A stretch of DNA of 64,000 nucleotides, from assembly GCA_003314535.1 (NCBI GenBank), contig POSG01000011.1, positions 1-64,000 on the forward strand, read 5' to 3'. This DNA is from Geobacter sp. (lineage in GTDB: Bacteria > Desulfobacterota > Desulfuromonadia > Geobacterales > Geobacteraceae). The stretch's first letter is position 1, and the number at the start of each line of letters is the position of its first letter. The translations under genes and the position numbers were made by a program. Positions 23,675 to 33,333 of this stretch are shown here, piece by piece. The notes below the pieces were generated by a model, which saw nothing but the letters and a program-made list of their open reading frames with translations, was not told the origin of the DNA and made no database searches.

Positions 23675-25845
23675 CGACCGGAATCAGGAACATCGTCAAA
23701 ACGCGCCTGCGCGACATGGCGTGTGCACTGTCGGCATGCGCCGCCGAAGAAACAGTCCTGTGGCTGTTCGTGTTCAAGACAACCCTGGCCGCGTTGCTTG
23801 CCATGTGGATATCCATGCGCTTCGAACTGGGCCAGCCTGTCACTGCAATCGTGACCGTCTATCTCATCATGCAACCGCAAAGCGGACTGGTGCTGACGAA
23901 GAGCATCTACCGGATACTGGGAACCCTGGCCGGTGCACTGGCCTGCCTGACGCTGTTCGCTCTCTTCCCCCAGGAAAGAGTCCTGTTTCTGCTCGGCCTC
24001 TCGCTCTGGATCGGGGTGTGTACAGCCGGAGCTACCCTGCTCAGGAACTTCAGATGCTACGCTTTCGTGCTGGCGGGGTACACTGCGGCCATGATTGGAA
24101 TGGCGATCGTGTCACAACCGGCGGCTTTCTTCACCTATGCCGTCAACAGGTTTACCGAGGTAGTCGTTGGGATATTGTGCGCAGGTCTCATCAGCGATCT
24201 CATTTTTCCGACGCACCTGGGATCATCGATAACCGGTGCTGTCAGTGGATGCTATGGAGAATTCCTAGGATTCGCACACGAGCTTTTTTCGGGAAAGGCC
24301 GGAGGAAGGGATATCAGGCGGGTACACTTGCGTTTCATCACCAATGCACTCACTTTCGAAGCACTTCGAGGCGCGGCCTTCTGGGAAGCCAGCGAATTTC
24401 GCGGGAGGGACGCCCGCCTGCGCCGACTCAACGCGGATTTCATGGCCATGTCCACAACTGCGCATTCGCTTTATCAACTAGTGCGCCGGCTGCGAAGCTC
24501 GGGCTCCAGGGCCGCCCCCGCCCTGGATGCCCTGATGACGGTCTTGGACACGGCTCTGTTACGGAAACACGACAGTTCTTTTTCCGACAGAGGAGCGCTC
24601 CCGGACGCTCGAAAAATTGCCGAATTCAGAAAGGAACTAAAACATCGCGTCGAAGACTCCCGAACATTACTGGCCGGCAAAACGGACGATCCCTGTCTCC
24701 TGGATTTTGAAACCGGTGTGGAACTCGTCCGGCGCTTTACCGGGGAACTGCACGATTACACCAGGAACTGTGTTTCCCTGAACGCGAAACCACCCGAAGA
24801 GGAATCGCGCAGCGAAATCCGGTTCGTTTCCAGGACTGATCCCGCAATGGCGATCCTGAATGGCGTTCGTGCCACGCTGGTGGTAGCTCTGGTTGCGGTG
24901 TTCTGGATAATCACGGCCTGGCCCTATGGCGCCAGTGCGGTCATGATGGTGGCGATAGCCTGCTCGCTCTTTGCCCCCGCACCGGATCCTGCCCGGGCCG
25001 TCAAGGCGGGTCTTCTCGGCGGGTGTATCGCTTTGCCGGTTTCCTTTGTCTGCAAGATCTTAATCCTCCCCGCTATGGACGGATTTGTGCTGCTATGCAC
25101 GGTGCTTGGACCTTTTCTGCTGCTCAGCGCATGGCTGTTGGGCCTGAATCGGAAAACCATGATGATCGGCCTGGGGTTCTGCTGCATGTTCTGTTTCATG
25201 ATCGACCCGGGCAATACGATGCGGTATGATCCGGTCAAACTCATCAACTTCGGGATGTCGCAAATATTCGGGCAGGCAGCCGCGGCCACCATGTTCGCCA
25301 TATTCGTTCCGGTCACTTCCCCATGGTTCAAGCGGCGCATCCCCCTCTTGCTGCGCCGTCAGATGCATCTGGCATGCTTTTCGCCATTACCGGGTCTCCT
25401 GCAACGTTTCGAAAGCGGGACCCGCGACATCATGCAGAAAATAGCGGCAACGGGAAACGCTGAAGACCCGCTCCACCAGCATATCGTGGACTGGATGTTT
25501 TCCGTGCTGGAAACCGGCCGAGCAGTCATTCATCTTCGCGGCAACACCGGGACTCTTCCCCGGACGATTCAAAAGAAACGTGTGGACGCCTGCATCCGTG
25601 CCATCGACAGGCTGTTCCGCCGCCCCACGCCGGAACACCGCTCTTACGCCCTTGCAATTGTAGAGGAGACAATGCGCTCGTTTCGTGAATCTGCGGAACT
25701 GGAAAACGGCATGCTGCACCCTGATCCCGTGTTCACGTCCTTGCACTTCATCCGCCTGAACCTTCTCGACGACGAATCGATGCCGATCACGGATGCGGAG
25801 CAGGCGGAACCTACAGAAGGAGGAGAACAAGTGTATGCCTCGTGA
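23671..25845 (+). CDS. FUSC-family inner-membrane exporter (AaeB-like)
   Basis: This 724-residue protein shows the FUSC plan: about six membrane segments near the N-terminus (FKTTLAALLAMWISM onward), a cytosolic middle of about 200 residues, and a second membrane block (ILNGVRATLVVALVAVFWIITAWPYG onward), then a soluble tail. E. coli AaeB exports p-hydroxybenzoate and related aromatic acids with AaeA. The gene order here, FUSC then DUF1656 then HlyD, is that of aae-type loci, with a dedicated outer-membrane gene added. It overlaps its neighbour on the left by 4 bp and on the right by 11 bp. Confidence 0.85.
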   Translation: MTTGIRNIVKTRLRDMACALSACAAEETVLWLFVFKTTLAALLAMWISMRFELGQPVTAIVTVYLIMQPQSGLVLTKSIYRILGTLAGALACLTLFALFPQERVLFLLGLSLWIGVCTAGATLLRNFRCYAFVLAGYTAAMIGMAIVSQPAAFFTYAVNRFTEVVVGILCAGLISDLIFPTHLGSSITGAVSGCYGEFLGFAHELFSGKAGGRDIRRVHLRFITNALTFEALRGAAFWEASEFRGRDARLRRLNADFMAMSTTAHSLYQLVRRLRSSGSRAAPALDALMTVLDTALLRKHDSSFSDRGALPDARKIAEFRKELKHRVEDSRTLLAGKTDDPCLLDFETGVELVRRFTGELHDYTRNCVSLNAKPPEEESRSEIRFVSRTDPAMAILNGVRATLVVALVAVFWIITAWPYGASAVMMVAIACSLFAPAPDPARAVKAGLLGGCIALPVSFVCKILILPAMDGFVLLCTVLGPFLLLSAWLLGLNRKTMMIGLGFCCMFCFMIDPGNTMRYDPVKLINFGMSQIFGQAAAATMFAIFVPVTSPWFKRRIPLLLRRQMHLACFSPLPGLLQRFESGTRDIMQKIAATGNAEDPLHQHIVDWMFSVLETGRAVIHLRGNTGTLPRTIQKKRVDACIRAIDRLFRRPTPEHRSYALAIVEETMRSFRESAELENGMLHPDPVFTSLHFIRLNLLDDESMPITDAEQAEPTEGGEQVYAS

Positions 25846-26035
25846 ATTCACCCTTCTTGACGCTCTCGTGCCCACACTGCTACTGGCCTTTCTTATCAGC
25901 ATCGCGCTCCAGGCCGTGCTCGACAAGATTTTCGGCAGGTTGGGCCTCTATCGTTACGTCTGGCATCCTCCGCTGTTCAGGGTCAGCTTCTTTGTCTGTA
26001 TCTTCGGCATCCTGGGACTGCTAGCCCTGAAGTGA
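25835..26035 (+). CDS. DUF1656 (AaeX-like) small membrane protein
   Basis: This 66-residue protein has two hydrophobic segments: LLDALVPTLLLAFLISIALQAVLDKI and LFRVSFFVCIFGILGLLAL. Between them is GLYRYVWHPPLF, whose W-HP-LF core is typical of DUF1656. Members are encoded between the FUSC and HlyD genes of aromatic-acid exporters. The ATG at 25835 lies inside the end of the FUSC gene and has AAGGAGGAG ahead of it. Confidence 0.85.
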   Translation: MPREFTLLDALVPTLLLAFLISIALQAVLDKIFGRLGLYRYVWHPPLFRVSFFVCIFGILGLLALK

Positions 26036-26073
26036 TCATCCCCACTCTACGCATGAGCTCGGAAGGTAATCCC

Positions 26074-26964
26074 ATGGAAAACCAGAAATTGAAACCGTTT
26101 GTAAAAATAGTCATCACTATCGCCGTATTCGCTTCGGCACTGCTCATCAGCGTCGTGCTGTGGAACCGCTACCTGTATTCCCCCTGGACCCGGGATGGGC
26201 GCATACGCGCAAGTGTCGTCAAAGTGGCGCCTGATGTTTCCGGAAGAGTCGTCTCCATGGCGGTGCATGATAACCAGTCAGTGCGCAAGGGCGACCTTCT
26301 CTTCACCATAGACCAGGAACGGTATCGATTGGCGCTGGCCCAGGCGGAAGCTCACCTGGCGGCTCGCGGTGCCGAGAGAGAGATAAAGCGCCGGGAGTCC
26401 GAAAGGCGCGCGGAGTTGGGAGACGACGTTGTTTCCCATGAAAACAGTGAGAACTCCCGTGCCCTGGCCGACACGGCCCAAGCACTGTACCTGGAAGCCA
26501 AAGCGGAATTGGAACTGGCAAAACTCAACCTGGAACGCACTGAAGTACGATCGCCGGTGGACGGATACATAACCAATCTCTCAGTATATGCCGGTGATTA
26601 CGTCTCGGCGGGAGTACCCAGGCTTGCGGTAATCGACAGGAATTCCTTCTGGGTCTACGGCTACTTCGAGGAAAACAAGCTTCCGCTCATTCATTCCGGC
26701 GACCCTGTGGACATACGGTTGCTGGGGTCGCACACCACGCTGTCGGGCCACGTGGAAAGCCTCTCGCGAGGGATTACGGATAGCGACAATCCCACCGGAC
26801 GCGAACTTCTCGCCGATGTAAATCCGGTATTCAACTGGGTTCGTCTTGCCCAGAGGGTGCCGGTTAGAGTGAGTATCGACCGGATTCCCGAAAACTCACA
26901 TCTGGCCGCAGGCATGACCTGTACCCTGGTGATAACTCCACGGCATGCAAACAAGAAACGTTGA
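26074..26964 (+). CDS. HlyD-family periplasmic adaptor (AaeA-like)
   Basis: This 296-residue protein has one N-terminal membrane helix (IVITIAVFASALLISVVLW). The segment SPWTRDGRIRASVVKVAPDVSGRVVSM is the lipoyl half typical of EmrA/AaeA adaptors. A short coiled hairpin and the second half (LNLERTEVRSPVDGYITNLSV) follow, then FWVYGYFEENKLPLI, also typical. It bridges the FUSC exporter and the NodT channel. I chose ATG 26074, which has GGAAGG 7 bases ahead, over upstream in-frame starts. Confidence 0.85.
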   Translation: MENQKLKPFVKIVITIAVFASALLISVVLWNRYLYSPWTRDGRIRASVVKVAPDVSGRVVSMAVHDNQSVRKGDLLFTIDQERYRLALAQAEAHLAARGAEREIKRRESERRAELGDDVVSHENSENSRALADTAQALYLEAKAELELAKLNLERTEVRSPVDGYITNLSVYAGDYVSAGVPRLAVIDRNSFWVYGYFEENKLPLIHSGDPVDIRLLGSHTTLSGHVESLSRGITDSDNPTGRELLADVNPVFNWVRLAQRVPVRVSIDRIPENSHLAAGMTCTLVITPRHANKKR

Positions 26965-27189
26965 CCTGAAGCCTCAAGCCCCCACGGGCTTTCCGGAGTC
27001 TTCCGGGCACATCCGCTTAGGTACCCGTGCCGCCCTCGAACGGGGTAAAAATGTTGTTGCCATACCCTTTTTGAGCACAGCGTGGGGGCCGGCGAAACCG
27101 GCAGGAACGTCTTCTTAGAAAAAGGATTGAATATGTCGAATAGTCGGGTTCCGCCTTAGTATGTCACTGTGCTCACAGTATCACGCTTT

Positions 27190-27498
27190 TCACTTGCCAC
27201 TCTTCACTCTGCTTCTGGCGGGGGAGATTTCCGTATCTTTTCGAGCGGGATGGAAGTCTAAATAAGCTGTCATGGCAGGAAACTTTTCCTGGAATACGAT
27301 TTTTAGAAAATCATGTTTTGGAGTTTGGAGGACTTCTGCATATTCCTCCCATTTTTCTAAGGGAAAGACGGCTCTGCCGTTTTCAAGGTAACCTATAAAA
27401 TTCCCGTAGCGATATCCGAGCGCTTTTCCCAGCTCTGACTGAGTCATTTTCAGGTCTTCTCGTCTTTTCTTGATGAATTCACCGATAGAATATTCCAT
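27190..27498 (-). CDS. Small XRE-family helix-turn-helix regulator
   Basis: This 102-residue protein is an XRE regulator: IGEFIKKRREDLKMTQSELGKALGYRYGNFIGYLENGRAVFPLEKW spans the four-helix DNA-binding domain, with MTQSELGKALG as the first part of the helix-turn-helix. A short basic tail follows. It stands alone in AT-rich DNA at the left edge of the glycyl-radical region. The 225 bp to its left hold nothing I can name. The target is unknown. Confidence 0.75.
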   Translation of the reverse strand: MEYSIGEFIKKRREDLKMTQSELGKALGYRYGNFIGYLENGRAVFPLEKWEEYAEVLQTPKHDFLKIVFQEKFPAMTAYLDFHPARKDTEISPARSRVKSGK

Positions 27499-27669
27499 GG
27501 CAGCGCCTTTTTCTGTAACTTGTTAGAATTTATAGATTTCCTCTTGCTACCGGGACTGGCAGTTCGTTTTGTCAACACTCCTTCGCGAGCACAACCCTTT
27601 CCTTGCATGATAAAAGTAACAACTTAATTGGTTAAAGTCAAGGCGCCAAAACTTTATTGGCAGAGCCGG

Positions 27670-29742
27670 TTAGGGGTTTCTCGGGCAAACTTCTCCTGGC
27701 TCAAGTGGATTGCGGTCGATGGCGTTGCGGATTGCATGCAAAAGGCGTCCTTTTATATAGGGCTTCGCAATAAAACCTTTTATTTTCGCCCTAATATCTT
27801 GATTCTGGATGAATTCATCCGTCAAATAGGCGCTGGCAACGAGAATTGTGGCGTGCGGGTCGATTTTCAGCAGTTCCTCGATACACCTTTCCCCCCCCAT
27901 TCCAGGCATGATCAGGTCCATGATCACCAGTTCTATGACGTCTCTCTGTTGACAATATATCTCGTAAGCCTCTTCGCCGGAAAGTGCCTCCAAAACGTTA
28001 TATCCATAGCTGTGCAGGTATTCTTTGCCACGATGAAGTATGTAGGGGTCGTCATCGACGAGCAGGAGCGTTTCGAAGCCACCAATTGGAAACCTGATAA
28101 GTTGATTATCCATCCGGGTCGCCGGAAACAAGAGCATGAAAGATGCACCTTTGCCGGATTCATTGCTGCAGGTGATGTAACCCGAGTGATTTTTGACAAA
28201 ATTGTATACGTTCGTCAATCCGAGGCCGGTCCCCTGCCCTGGTGGCTTGCTGGTATAAAATGGCTCGAAAAGATGTATCAGGTCCTGGTCTGAAAGGCCA
28301 TGACCTTCGTCGAGCACGCGAATGCGAACATATTGGCCGGGATGAAGGTTAGGATACAGGCCTGGATCACTGCCGGTAACGTTGAAGTTTTCGGTTTCGA
28401 TGGAGATCGTTCCGCCTTCCGGCATGGCATCCCTGGCATTCAGCACGAGATTCATGAAGATTTGGAAGAGCTGCACCGGGTCGCCATCTTTTACTTTGCA
28501 CTCTGCCTTCAAAACAAGATCAATCTCGATGGTCTGCGGCAGCAGTGATTTCAGAGAATGGACAACCTGCTGGATGAGCTGGTTGATGTCCACGTGTTGC
28601 CGGCAGCTGTCCTGGGTATCACGGAACATCAGGAGTCGCTGGGTCAACTCACTGGTTTTGATGACAGCCAGCTCGATCTCACGGAGCTTGGCATAAAAGG
28701 GGCTGCTTTTGCTTTCATCTGCCAGCATTAGCTCCACGTTGGTGCCGATGATCTGGGCAAGATTATTGAAATCATGGGCTACTCCTGTAGCGAGATTGGC
28801 GATTGCCTCCATCTTCTGAGCATTGACCATTTCCATCTGGGCTTTTCGCACAGCCTCTTCTGCTTCCTTTCGCGAGGTTATGTCACTCATGTACAGCAGC
28901 AGCGCCCGCTCTCCCTGCCATTCCATGGCGACAGCGTTGGTCTGTACCCATTTGATTTTCGTTGAGTCGATCAGTATGCGTGTGCTTTCCAGGGGATTCC
29001 TGGATGTACCATAGAAAGTCCTGACAAGAAAGCTTTTGAATGCGGTTTTATCTTCCGGATGAATGTACTTTAAAATGTTCTGATCTTCCCCGATAGCGTC
29101 GATGAGTTTCTTGTTTGAGAAAACGATGAGATCGTTCTGCACCACCATGATCGCCCCCTCAACATTATCGACAACGAGACGATAGCGCTGCTCCGAATTT
29201 CTAAGGTGCTCATTTGCCTGAAGCAACCTGGTCTGGCTGAGGCCCATTTCACCGAGGACAATTGCAAGTTTTGAAAAATAATCGGTAACGGCCTTGACAG
29301 TGTGTTCGCTAAAGACCGGGACTTTCAACAGGGCCTGGATGTATTCGGTTTCGTCAAAACCGAATTGTCGGGCCTGTTTCATGAAGAACGCGATATCGGG
29401 TGGCTTGAGCAGAAACTGACCCATATAGAGGTTGGCAACGTGTTCACCCTGGATCTTGATGGGAGCGGCAACTTCCATAAGTCCGTTCTGGCAGAGATAT
29501 ATGACGGTATCGCTTTTTTCGAGATATTTGGGTGGTAAACAGGTGTCGCTCTCCTGGCATCTTATGCGCGTTGCCGGATGCTTCCGGTGAAAATTTTCGC
29601 AAATATCCTGCCAGTTGCATTTTACCCAGATGGTTCCATCTACACCGATGATCGCCGAAGATATCCCCATGAGGTCGGAAAACATTTGTGACATTTCGCG
29701 AATCTGCGGGATATCGTAAATGTCCTCGAATCTGTATTGCAT
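27670..29742 (-). CDS. Hybrid sensor kinase: PocR - PAS - HisKA - HATPase - receiver
   Basis: This 690-residue protein starts with a PocR ligand-binding domain (about 1-165; DLMGISSAIIGVDGTIWVKCNW early, then Cys-rich C-ES-TCL and YLCQNGLMEVAAPIKIQGE). A PAS domain (about 190-310), a kinase core and a receiver follow. The phospho-acceptor box is GVAHDFNNLA near residue 320, the N-box LVLNARDAMPEGG near 430 and the G2 box GQGTGLGL. The receiver has Asp in VIMDLIMPGM near 605 and Lys in AKPY. PocR domains sense small diols or hydrocarbons, for example 1,2-propanediol. It lacks a membrane segment and a DNA-binding domain, so a separate output is needed. It is divergent from the diol-dehydratase-type gene, which fits as its target. 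Confidence 0.85.
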   Translation of the reverse strand: MQYRFEDIYDIPQIREMSQMFSDLMGISSAIIGVDGTIWVKCNWQDICENFHRKHPATRIRCQESDTCLPPKYLEKSDTVIYLCQNGLMEVAAPIKIQGEHVANLYMGQFLLKPPDIAFFMKQARQFGFDETEYIQALLKVPVFSEHTVKAVTDYFSKLAIVLGEMGLSQTRLLQANEHLRNSEQRYRLVVDNVEGAIMVVQNDLIVFSNKKLIDAIGEDQNILKYIHPEDKTAFKSFLVRTFYGTSRNPLESTRILIDSTKIKWVQTNAVAMEWQGERALLLYMSDITSRKEAEEAVRKAQMEMVNAQKMEAIANLATGVAHDFNNLAQIIGTNVELMLADESKSSPFYAKLREIELAVIKTSELTQRLLMFRDTQDSCRQHVDINQLIQQVVHSLKSLLPQTIEIDLVLKAECKVKDGDPVQLFQIFMNLVLNARDAMPEGGTISIETENFNVTGSDPGLYPNLHPGQYVRIRVLDEGHGLSDQDLIHLFEPFYTSKPPGQGTGLGLTNVYNFVKNHSGYITCSNESGKGASFMLLFPATRMDNQLIRFPIGGFETLLLVDDDPYILHRGKEYLHSYGYNVLEALSGEEAYEIYCQQRDVIELVIMDLIMPGMGGERCIEELLKIDPHATILVASAYLTDEFIQNQDIRAKIKGFIAKPYIKGRLLHAIRNAIDRNPLEPGEVCPRNP

Positions 29743-30030
29743 ATGGCTCTCCTCGAAAAGAGCACATCAGGCTATTTCTCTCACACTTTAGCTGCTGATC
29801 TCTTCCCCGATAAATCGTAGTACAAAATGAGCGGCAACGGTGGAAAATTTTTATGCGGCTTCAGCCTCGGGCAACCCTGTTTCACCTGGAAATCCTGCAT
29901 GAACTTCCTAGGTCCAGAATACGTCCAGATAGCAAAAAATCAAGCAGTTATCATTATCCGGGGGCCCTATCGGCCTGGGAAAAGTTGGTTACAGCGCAGA
30001 ATTGCCCCCCGTTCAGGGCAAAAACATCTC

Positions 30031-30059
30031 TTGACAACCAAGTAATTAGTTTGTATGTT
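30031..30059 (+). promoter_or_regulatory. Sigma-70-type promoter of the glycyl radical enzyme
   Basis: TTGACA at 30031-30036 and TATGTT at 30054-30059 are separated by exactly 17 bases. The -35 box is a perfect match; the -10 matches in four of six. The first AAGTAATTAGTT repeat lies in the spacer. Confidence 0.55.
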
Positions 30060-30082
30060 TTTTATAAAGTAAGTAATTAGTT
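30040..30082. promoter_or_regulatory. Direct repeat AAGTAATTAGTT, candidate operator
   Basis: AAGTAATTAGTT occurs at 30040-30051 and 30071-30082, 31 bp apart, which is close to three helical turns. One copy sits in the promoter spacer and one just past the expected start site. This layout suits two molecules of one regulator bound on the same DNA face. Confidence 0.5.
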
Positions 30083-30285
30083 GTTTTGTTACTTCGAAAA
30101 CGATTTTCGGACGCGACCTGAACGGCAAGCCCTTCAGCAGGGGCAAGTGATCAAGATTGCTGCAAATGAGCGTAGTTTCAGCAACAGGCGGAATGCCGCG
30201 TCAAATGATGTCCTTGGAATCCAGGGCAATTATGAGAACGGCATCCAAATTCATGGGCGCTGCAAACAAAACAAGGAGGTAGAAA

Positions 30286-32823
30286 ATGGGCCAAGCTGCG
30301 GATTTAAAAAATTTGGGTAGGGTGGTGCTGGAAGGATATGACCCGTATGACAAAGACTACGGGACCGGTAGCTCAGGGCTTGAAGAAAACCCATCGCCAT
30401 TTCCGCGGATCAATGCCTGGCGTAAACAGTTTATCGAAACACCATTGTCCGTCTCCGCAGACCGCGCCGTACTGTGGACCGAGAAAATGAAAGAAAACAG
30501 CAACAAACCCCACATTATCCGCAACGCTGAATGTTTCTCTCATGTTCTCAAGAATATTCCAATAGAGATCGGTAAATATGAACTTATTGCTGGAAATATG
30601 GCCGCTCCGCCGCGCTGCGCACCAATATTTCCGGAATTTTCCTATGAATGGCTCGTTGAAGAAATGGACAACAAGCCATTTGAAAAGCGCCCCGGCGACC
30701 GTTTCATGATCACCGAGGAAACAAAGCAGCAACTGCGGGATCTTCGGGAATACTGGAAAGACAATACGGTACATGATTATGCAAAAGCCATCATGCCGGC
30801 AACGGCGTTGAAAGGTGAGGGGACTTACGGAAAGGCAATTTATTTGCTCGGCAACTACTTCTTTGGTGGTGTTGGACACACCTGCATTCGCTTCCAGCTG
30901 CTTTTTGAAAAAGGATGGCAAGGCCTGAGGGACTGGGTGGAGCGAAAACTCGGCGAATTGGACGTATGCCTCCCTGATGATCTTAAAAAGAAGGAATTTT
31001 ACGAGGCACAGCTGATATGCCTGGATGGGATCATGTCCTATTGCCGCCGCTATGCAGACCTGGCCAAGAAAATGGCTTTCAGCGCCGAGAGCGATCGGAA
31101 AAAAGAACTGCTGCAGATTGCGGAAAACCTGGATTGGATTGCCGAAAAGCCACCCCGTACTTTCTGGGAAGCCATGCAGTTATGGTGGATTGCGAATGCA
31201 TCGGTCACCATCGAGGGCAATGGTCATTCAATCCATTGGGGTCGCTTTGATCAGCACATGTATCCCTTCTTCAAAAAGGACATGGAAGAAGGCCGCGTCA
31301 GCAAAGCTTTTATCCAGGAATTGATTGAAGGCGCCTGGATAAAAATCTCCGAGTTGACGAAGATTCGCGACGAAGGTTCCACAAAGGCGTTCGGCGGCGT
31401 CGAACTGGGCGGGGCTTCGCTTACCGTCGGCGGCCAGACATCCGAAGGCGAGGATGCAACAAACGAATTATCCTTCATGTGTGTTGATGCAATGGCTCAC
31501 GTACGTTTGAATGCTCCGTGGATGACCAGCCGTTGGCATGCCAACTCGCCAAAGGAATGGTGGGTCAAGGTTACCAAAGTGGCAAAAATCGGGCTCGGGA
31601 TGCCATCTTTTTTCAATGATGAGGTAATTATCCCCGCCATGACCAACCGGGGCCACACCATTGAGGACGCGCGTGATTACGGCCCCCTGGGTTGCGTGGA
31701 ACCGAATTCCGAAGGCCGTGAGTACGGATGGCACGATGCGGCATTTTTCAATATGAACAAGGTACTGGAACTGGCCATCAACAACGGCAAATGCGCGGGA
31801 TGCGGTGAATCCTGCTCACTCTACGGCGGCTGTGTCGGAGCTGGCACGACCTTGGGCCTCCAGACCGGCTCACTGGCAGACTTCAAATCATTCGATGAAG
31901 TCAAGGAAGCGTACGAAAAACAGATGAAATACTGGGTCGATCGGCTTGTCATGGCGGAAAACGCCATGGATATGGCTCACCAGACTTGCAAGCCGTTGCC
32001 TTACCTTTCTCTTCTGATCGAAGATTGCATCGACAAAGGCAAAGACGTTACTGCAGGCGGGGCCCGCTACAATTATATCGGACCGCAAGGGGTCGGCGTG
32101 TCCAACGTTGCAGACGGCATGAGTGCTATCAAAAAACTGGTTTTCGAAGACAACAAAATATCCGGAGCAGATTTGCTTGATGCCCTGGAAAAGAACTGGG
32201 AAGGCTACGAGCCCGTTTACGCCCTGATTAACAGCGCCAAGGTACCCCATTACGGCAACGACGACGAAGAAATCGATGAACTGGCCCGTTATGCCGCCAA
32301 GGTGTATTGCAAATACCTGGAGCGCCGTCCAACCGCGCACGGTGGCGAATTCCAGGCCGGACTGTATCCGGTTTCCGCAAATGTGCCTTTTGGCGCAATC
32401 ACGGCGGCGACTCCGGACGGCCGCAAAGCCGGCGAGCCGATTGCCGATGGTGTATCACCTGTGCATACCAGCCGTGGCTCTCATGACATTTCAGGGCCTA
32501 CTGCGGTAATCAAGTCGGTATCCACTCTTGACCACGGCATTGCTTCGAACGGGACCCTGTTGAACATGAAGTTCAGCCCTTCAACCCTGACCGGGGAAGT
32601 GGGCGACGAAAACTTCATCGGCATGATGAAGGTTTACTTCCAACGGAAAGGCATGCACAACCAGATCAACGTCATCAGCCGCGCAACGCTTGAGGATGCG
32701 ATGGCACACCCGGAAAAATACAAGGGGCTGATCGTGCGCGTGGCCGGATACAGCGCCTTCTTTACCGAATTGGATCCCAGTGTGCAGCGGGACATCCTTG
32801 AAAGAACGGAGCTTGAATTCTAA
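30286..32823 (+). CDS. Glycyl radical enzyme, diol-dehydratase type
   Basis: This 845-residue PFL-like protein has the glycyl radical motif RVAGYSAFF, Gly821. The active-site Cys is C470 in GPLGCVEPN, with Glu472 two residues on and Asp484 in WHDAAFF fourteen on. These spacings equal Cys433/Glu435/Asp447 of the Clostridium butyricum B12-independent glycerol dehydratase. His198 (GGVGHT) and His314 (GNGHS) match its two catalytic His. I therefore expect dehydration of a vicinal diol or a similar substrate. Unlike classical members it carries an extra Cys-rich loop after Asn500 (C503, C506, C510, C516); the Cys-to-Gly distance is about 21 residues longer. The function of that loop is unknown. 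It is followed by a GlcG-like gene and the activase. Confidence 0.85.
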   Translation: MGQAADLKNLGRVVLEGYDPYDKDYGTGSSGLEENPSPFPRINAWRKQFIETPLSVSADRAVLWTEKMKENSNKPHIIRNAECFSHVLKNIPIEIGKYELIAGNMAAPPRCAPIFPEFSYEWLVEEMDNKPFEKRPGDRFMITEETKQQLRDLREYWKDNTVHDYAKAIMPATALKGEGTYGKAIYLLGNYFFGGVGHTCIRFQLLFEKGWQGLRDWVERKLGELDVCLPDDLKKKEFYEAQLICLDGIMSYCRRYADLAKKMAFSAESDRKKELLQIAENLDWIAEKPPRTFWEAMQLWWIANASVTIEGNGHSIHWGRFDQHMYPFFKKDMEEGRVSKAFIQELIEGAWIKISELTKIRDEGSTKAFGGVELGGASLTVGGQTSEGEDATNELSFMCVDAMAHVRLNAPWMTSRWHANSPKEWWVKVTKVAKIGLGMPSFFNDEVIIPAMTNRGHTIEDARDYGPLGCVEPNSEGREYGWHDAAFFNMNKVLELAINNGKCAGCGESCSLYGGCVGAGTTLGLQTGSLADFKSFDEVKEAYEKQMKYWVDRLVMAENAMDMAHQTCKPLPYLSLLIEDCIDKGKDVTAGGARYNYIGPQGVGVSNVADGMSAIKKLVFEDNKISGADLLDALEKNWEGYEPVYALINSAKVPHYGNDDEEIDELARYAAKVYCKYLERRPTAHGGEFQAGLYPVSANVPFGAITAATPDGRKAGEPIADGVSPVHTSRGSHDISGPTAVIKSVSTLDHGIASNGTLLNMKFSPSTLTGEVGDENFIGMMKVYFQRKGMHNQINVISRATLEDAMAHPEKYKGLIVRVAGYSAFFTELDPSVQRDILERTELEF

Positions 32824-32928
32824 TCTTGGAATGAAATGCGCCGGGCCGAGTGTTCGGCCCGGCGCACCGTGAATGAAGATCAAAAAATCAACAAAATATT
32901 CAAGCTGATAATCAACAGGAGAAAAATC

Positions 32929-33333
32929 ATGGCAATGAGTCTGAAAACAGCTCTGCGTATGATCTCCGCGGCTCAGGACAAGTCAGGAGAGATAGGTGTT
33001 CCTGTGTGTATTGCCGTTGTGGATCGTGGCGGGAATCTTGTAGCACAGCACTGTATGGACGGTGCCATGCTTATCAGCCAGACTCTTTCTCTGAACAAGG
33101 CCTATACTGCGGTCGCCACTACAATGGCGACGAGTGAGCTGGCTAAATATTCCCAACCTGGTCAACCTTTCTATGGCGTTCACACCTGCAATTTTGGCAG
33201 AATCACCATATTTGCCGGTGGTTTGCCAGTCCTTGACCAGGGTGAAATTGTCGGTGGAATCGGCGTAAGTGGCGGGTCTTCCGAGCAGGACGTGGCAGTT
33301 GCAGAAGCTGGACGAAGCGCTTTCGACCACTGA
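32929..33333 (+). CDS. GlcG/HbpS-family (DUF336) small protein
   Basis: This 134-residue protein has the DUF336 fold pattern: SLKTALRMISAAQDKSGEIGVPVCIAVVDRGGNLVAQHCMDGA, then SLNKAYTAVATTMAT, and a C-terminal GGLPVLDQGEIVGGIGVSGGSSEQDVAVAEAG. The family includes haem-binding HbpS and the C-terminal part of PduO. Members are often encoded in diol or glycolate catabolic operons. The start at ATG 32929 has AGGAG ahead of it; the in-frame extension to 32836 is unlikely. It lies between the dehydratase and its activase, so a role in that pathway is inferred. Confidence 0.8.
   Translation: MAMSLKTALRMISAAQDKSGEIGVPVCIAVVDRGGNLVAQHCMDGAMLISQTLSLNKAYTAVATTMATSELAKYSQPGQPFYGVHTCNFGRITIFAGGLPVLDQGEIVGGIGVSGGSSEQDVAVAEAGRSAFDH

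Larger units (their letters stand above)
29743..30285. other. Divergent regulatory region between the PocR kinase and the glycyl radical enzyme
   Basis: This stretch of 543 bp holds no supported gene; the small ORFs lack ribosome sites. The middle is GC-rich; from about 30020 it is AT-rich and carries the promoter and direct repeats described at 30031-30082. The leader of about 220 bases before the ATG is long. The AAGGAGG site at about 30272-30278 precedes ATG 30286. Confidence 0.6.

Noticed and set aside
30081-30320. ORF of 79 residues in the dehydratase leader
   Set aside because: It overlaps the ribosome site and the first codons of the dehydratase in another frame; no domain is seen.
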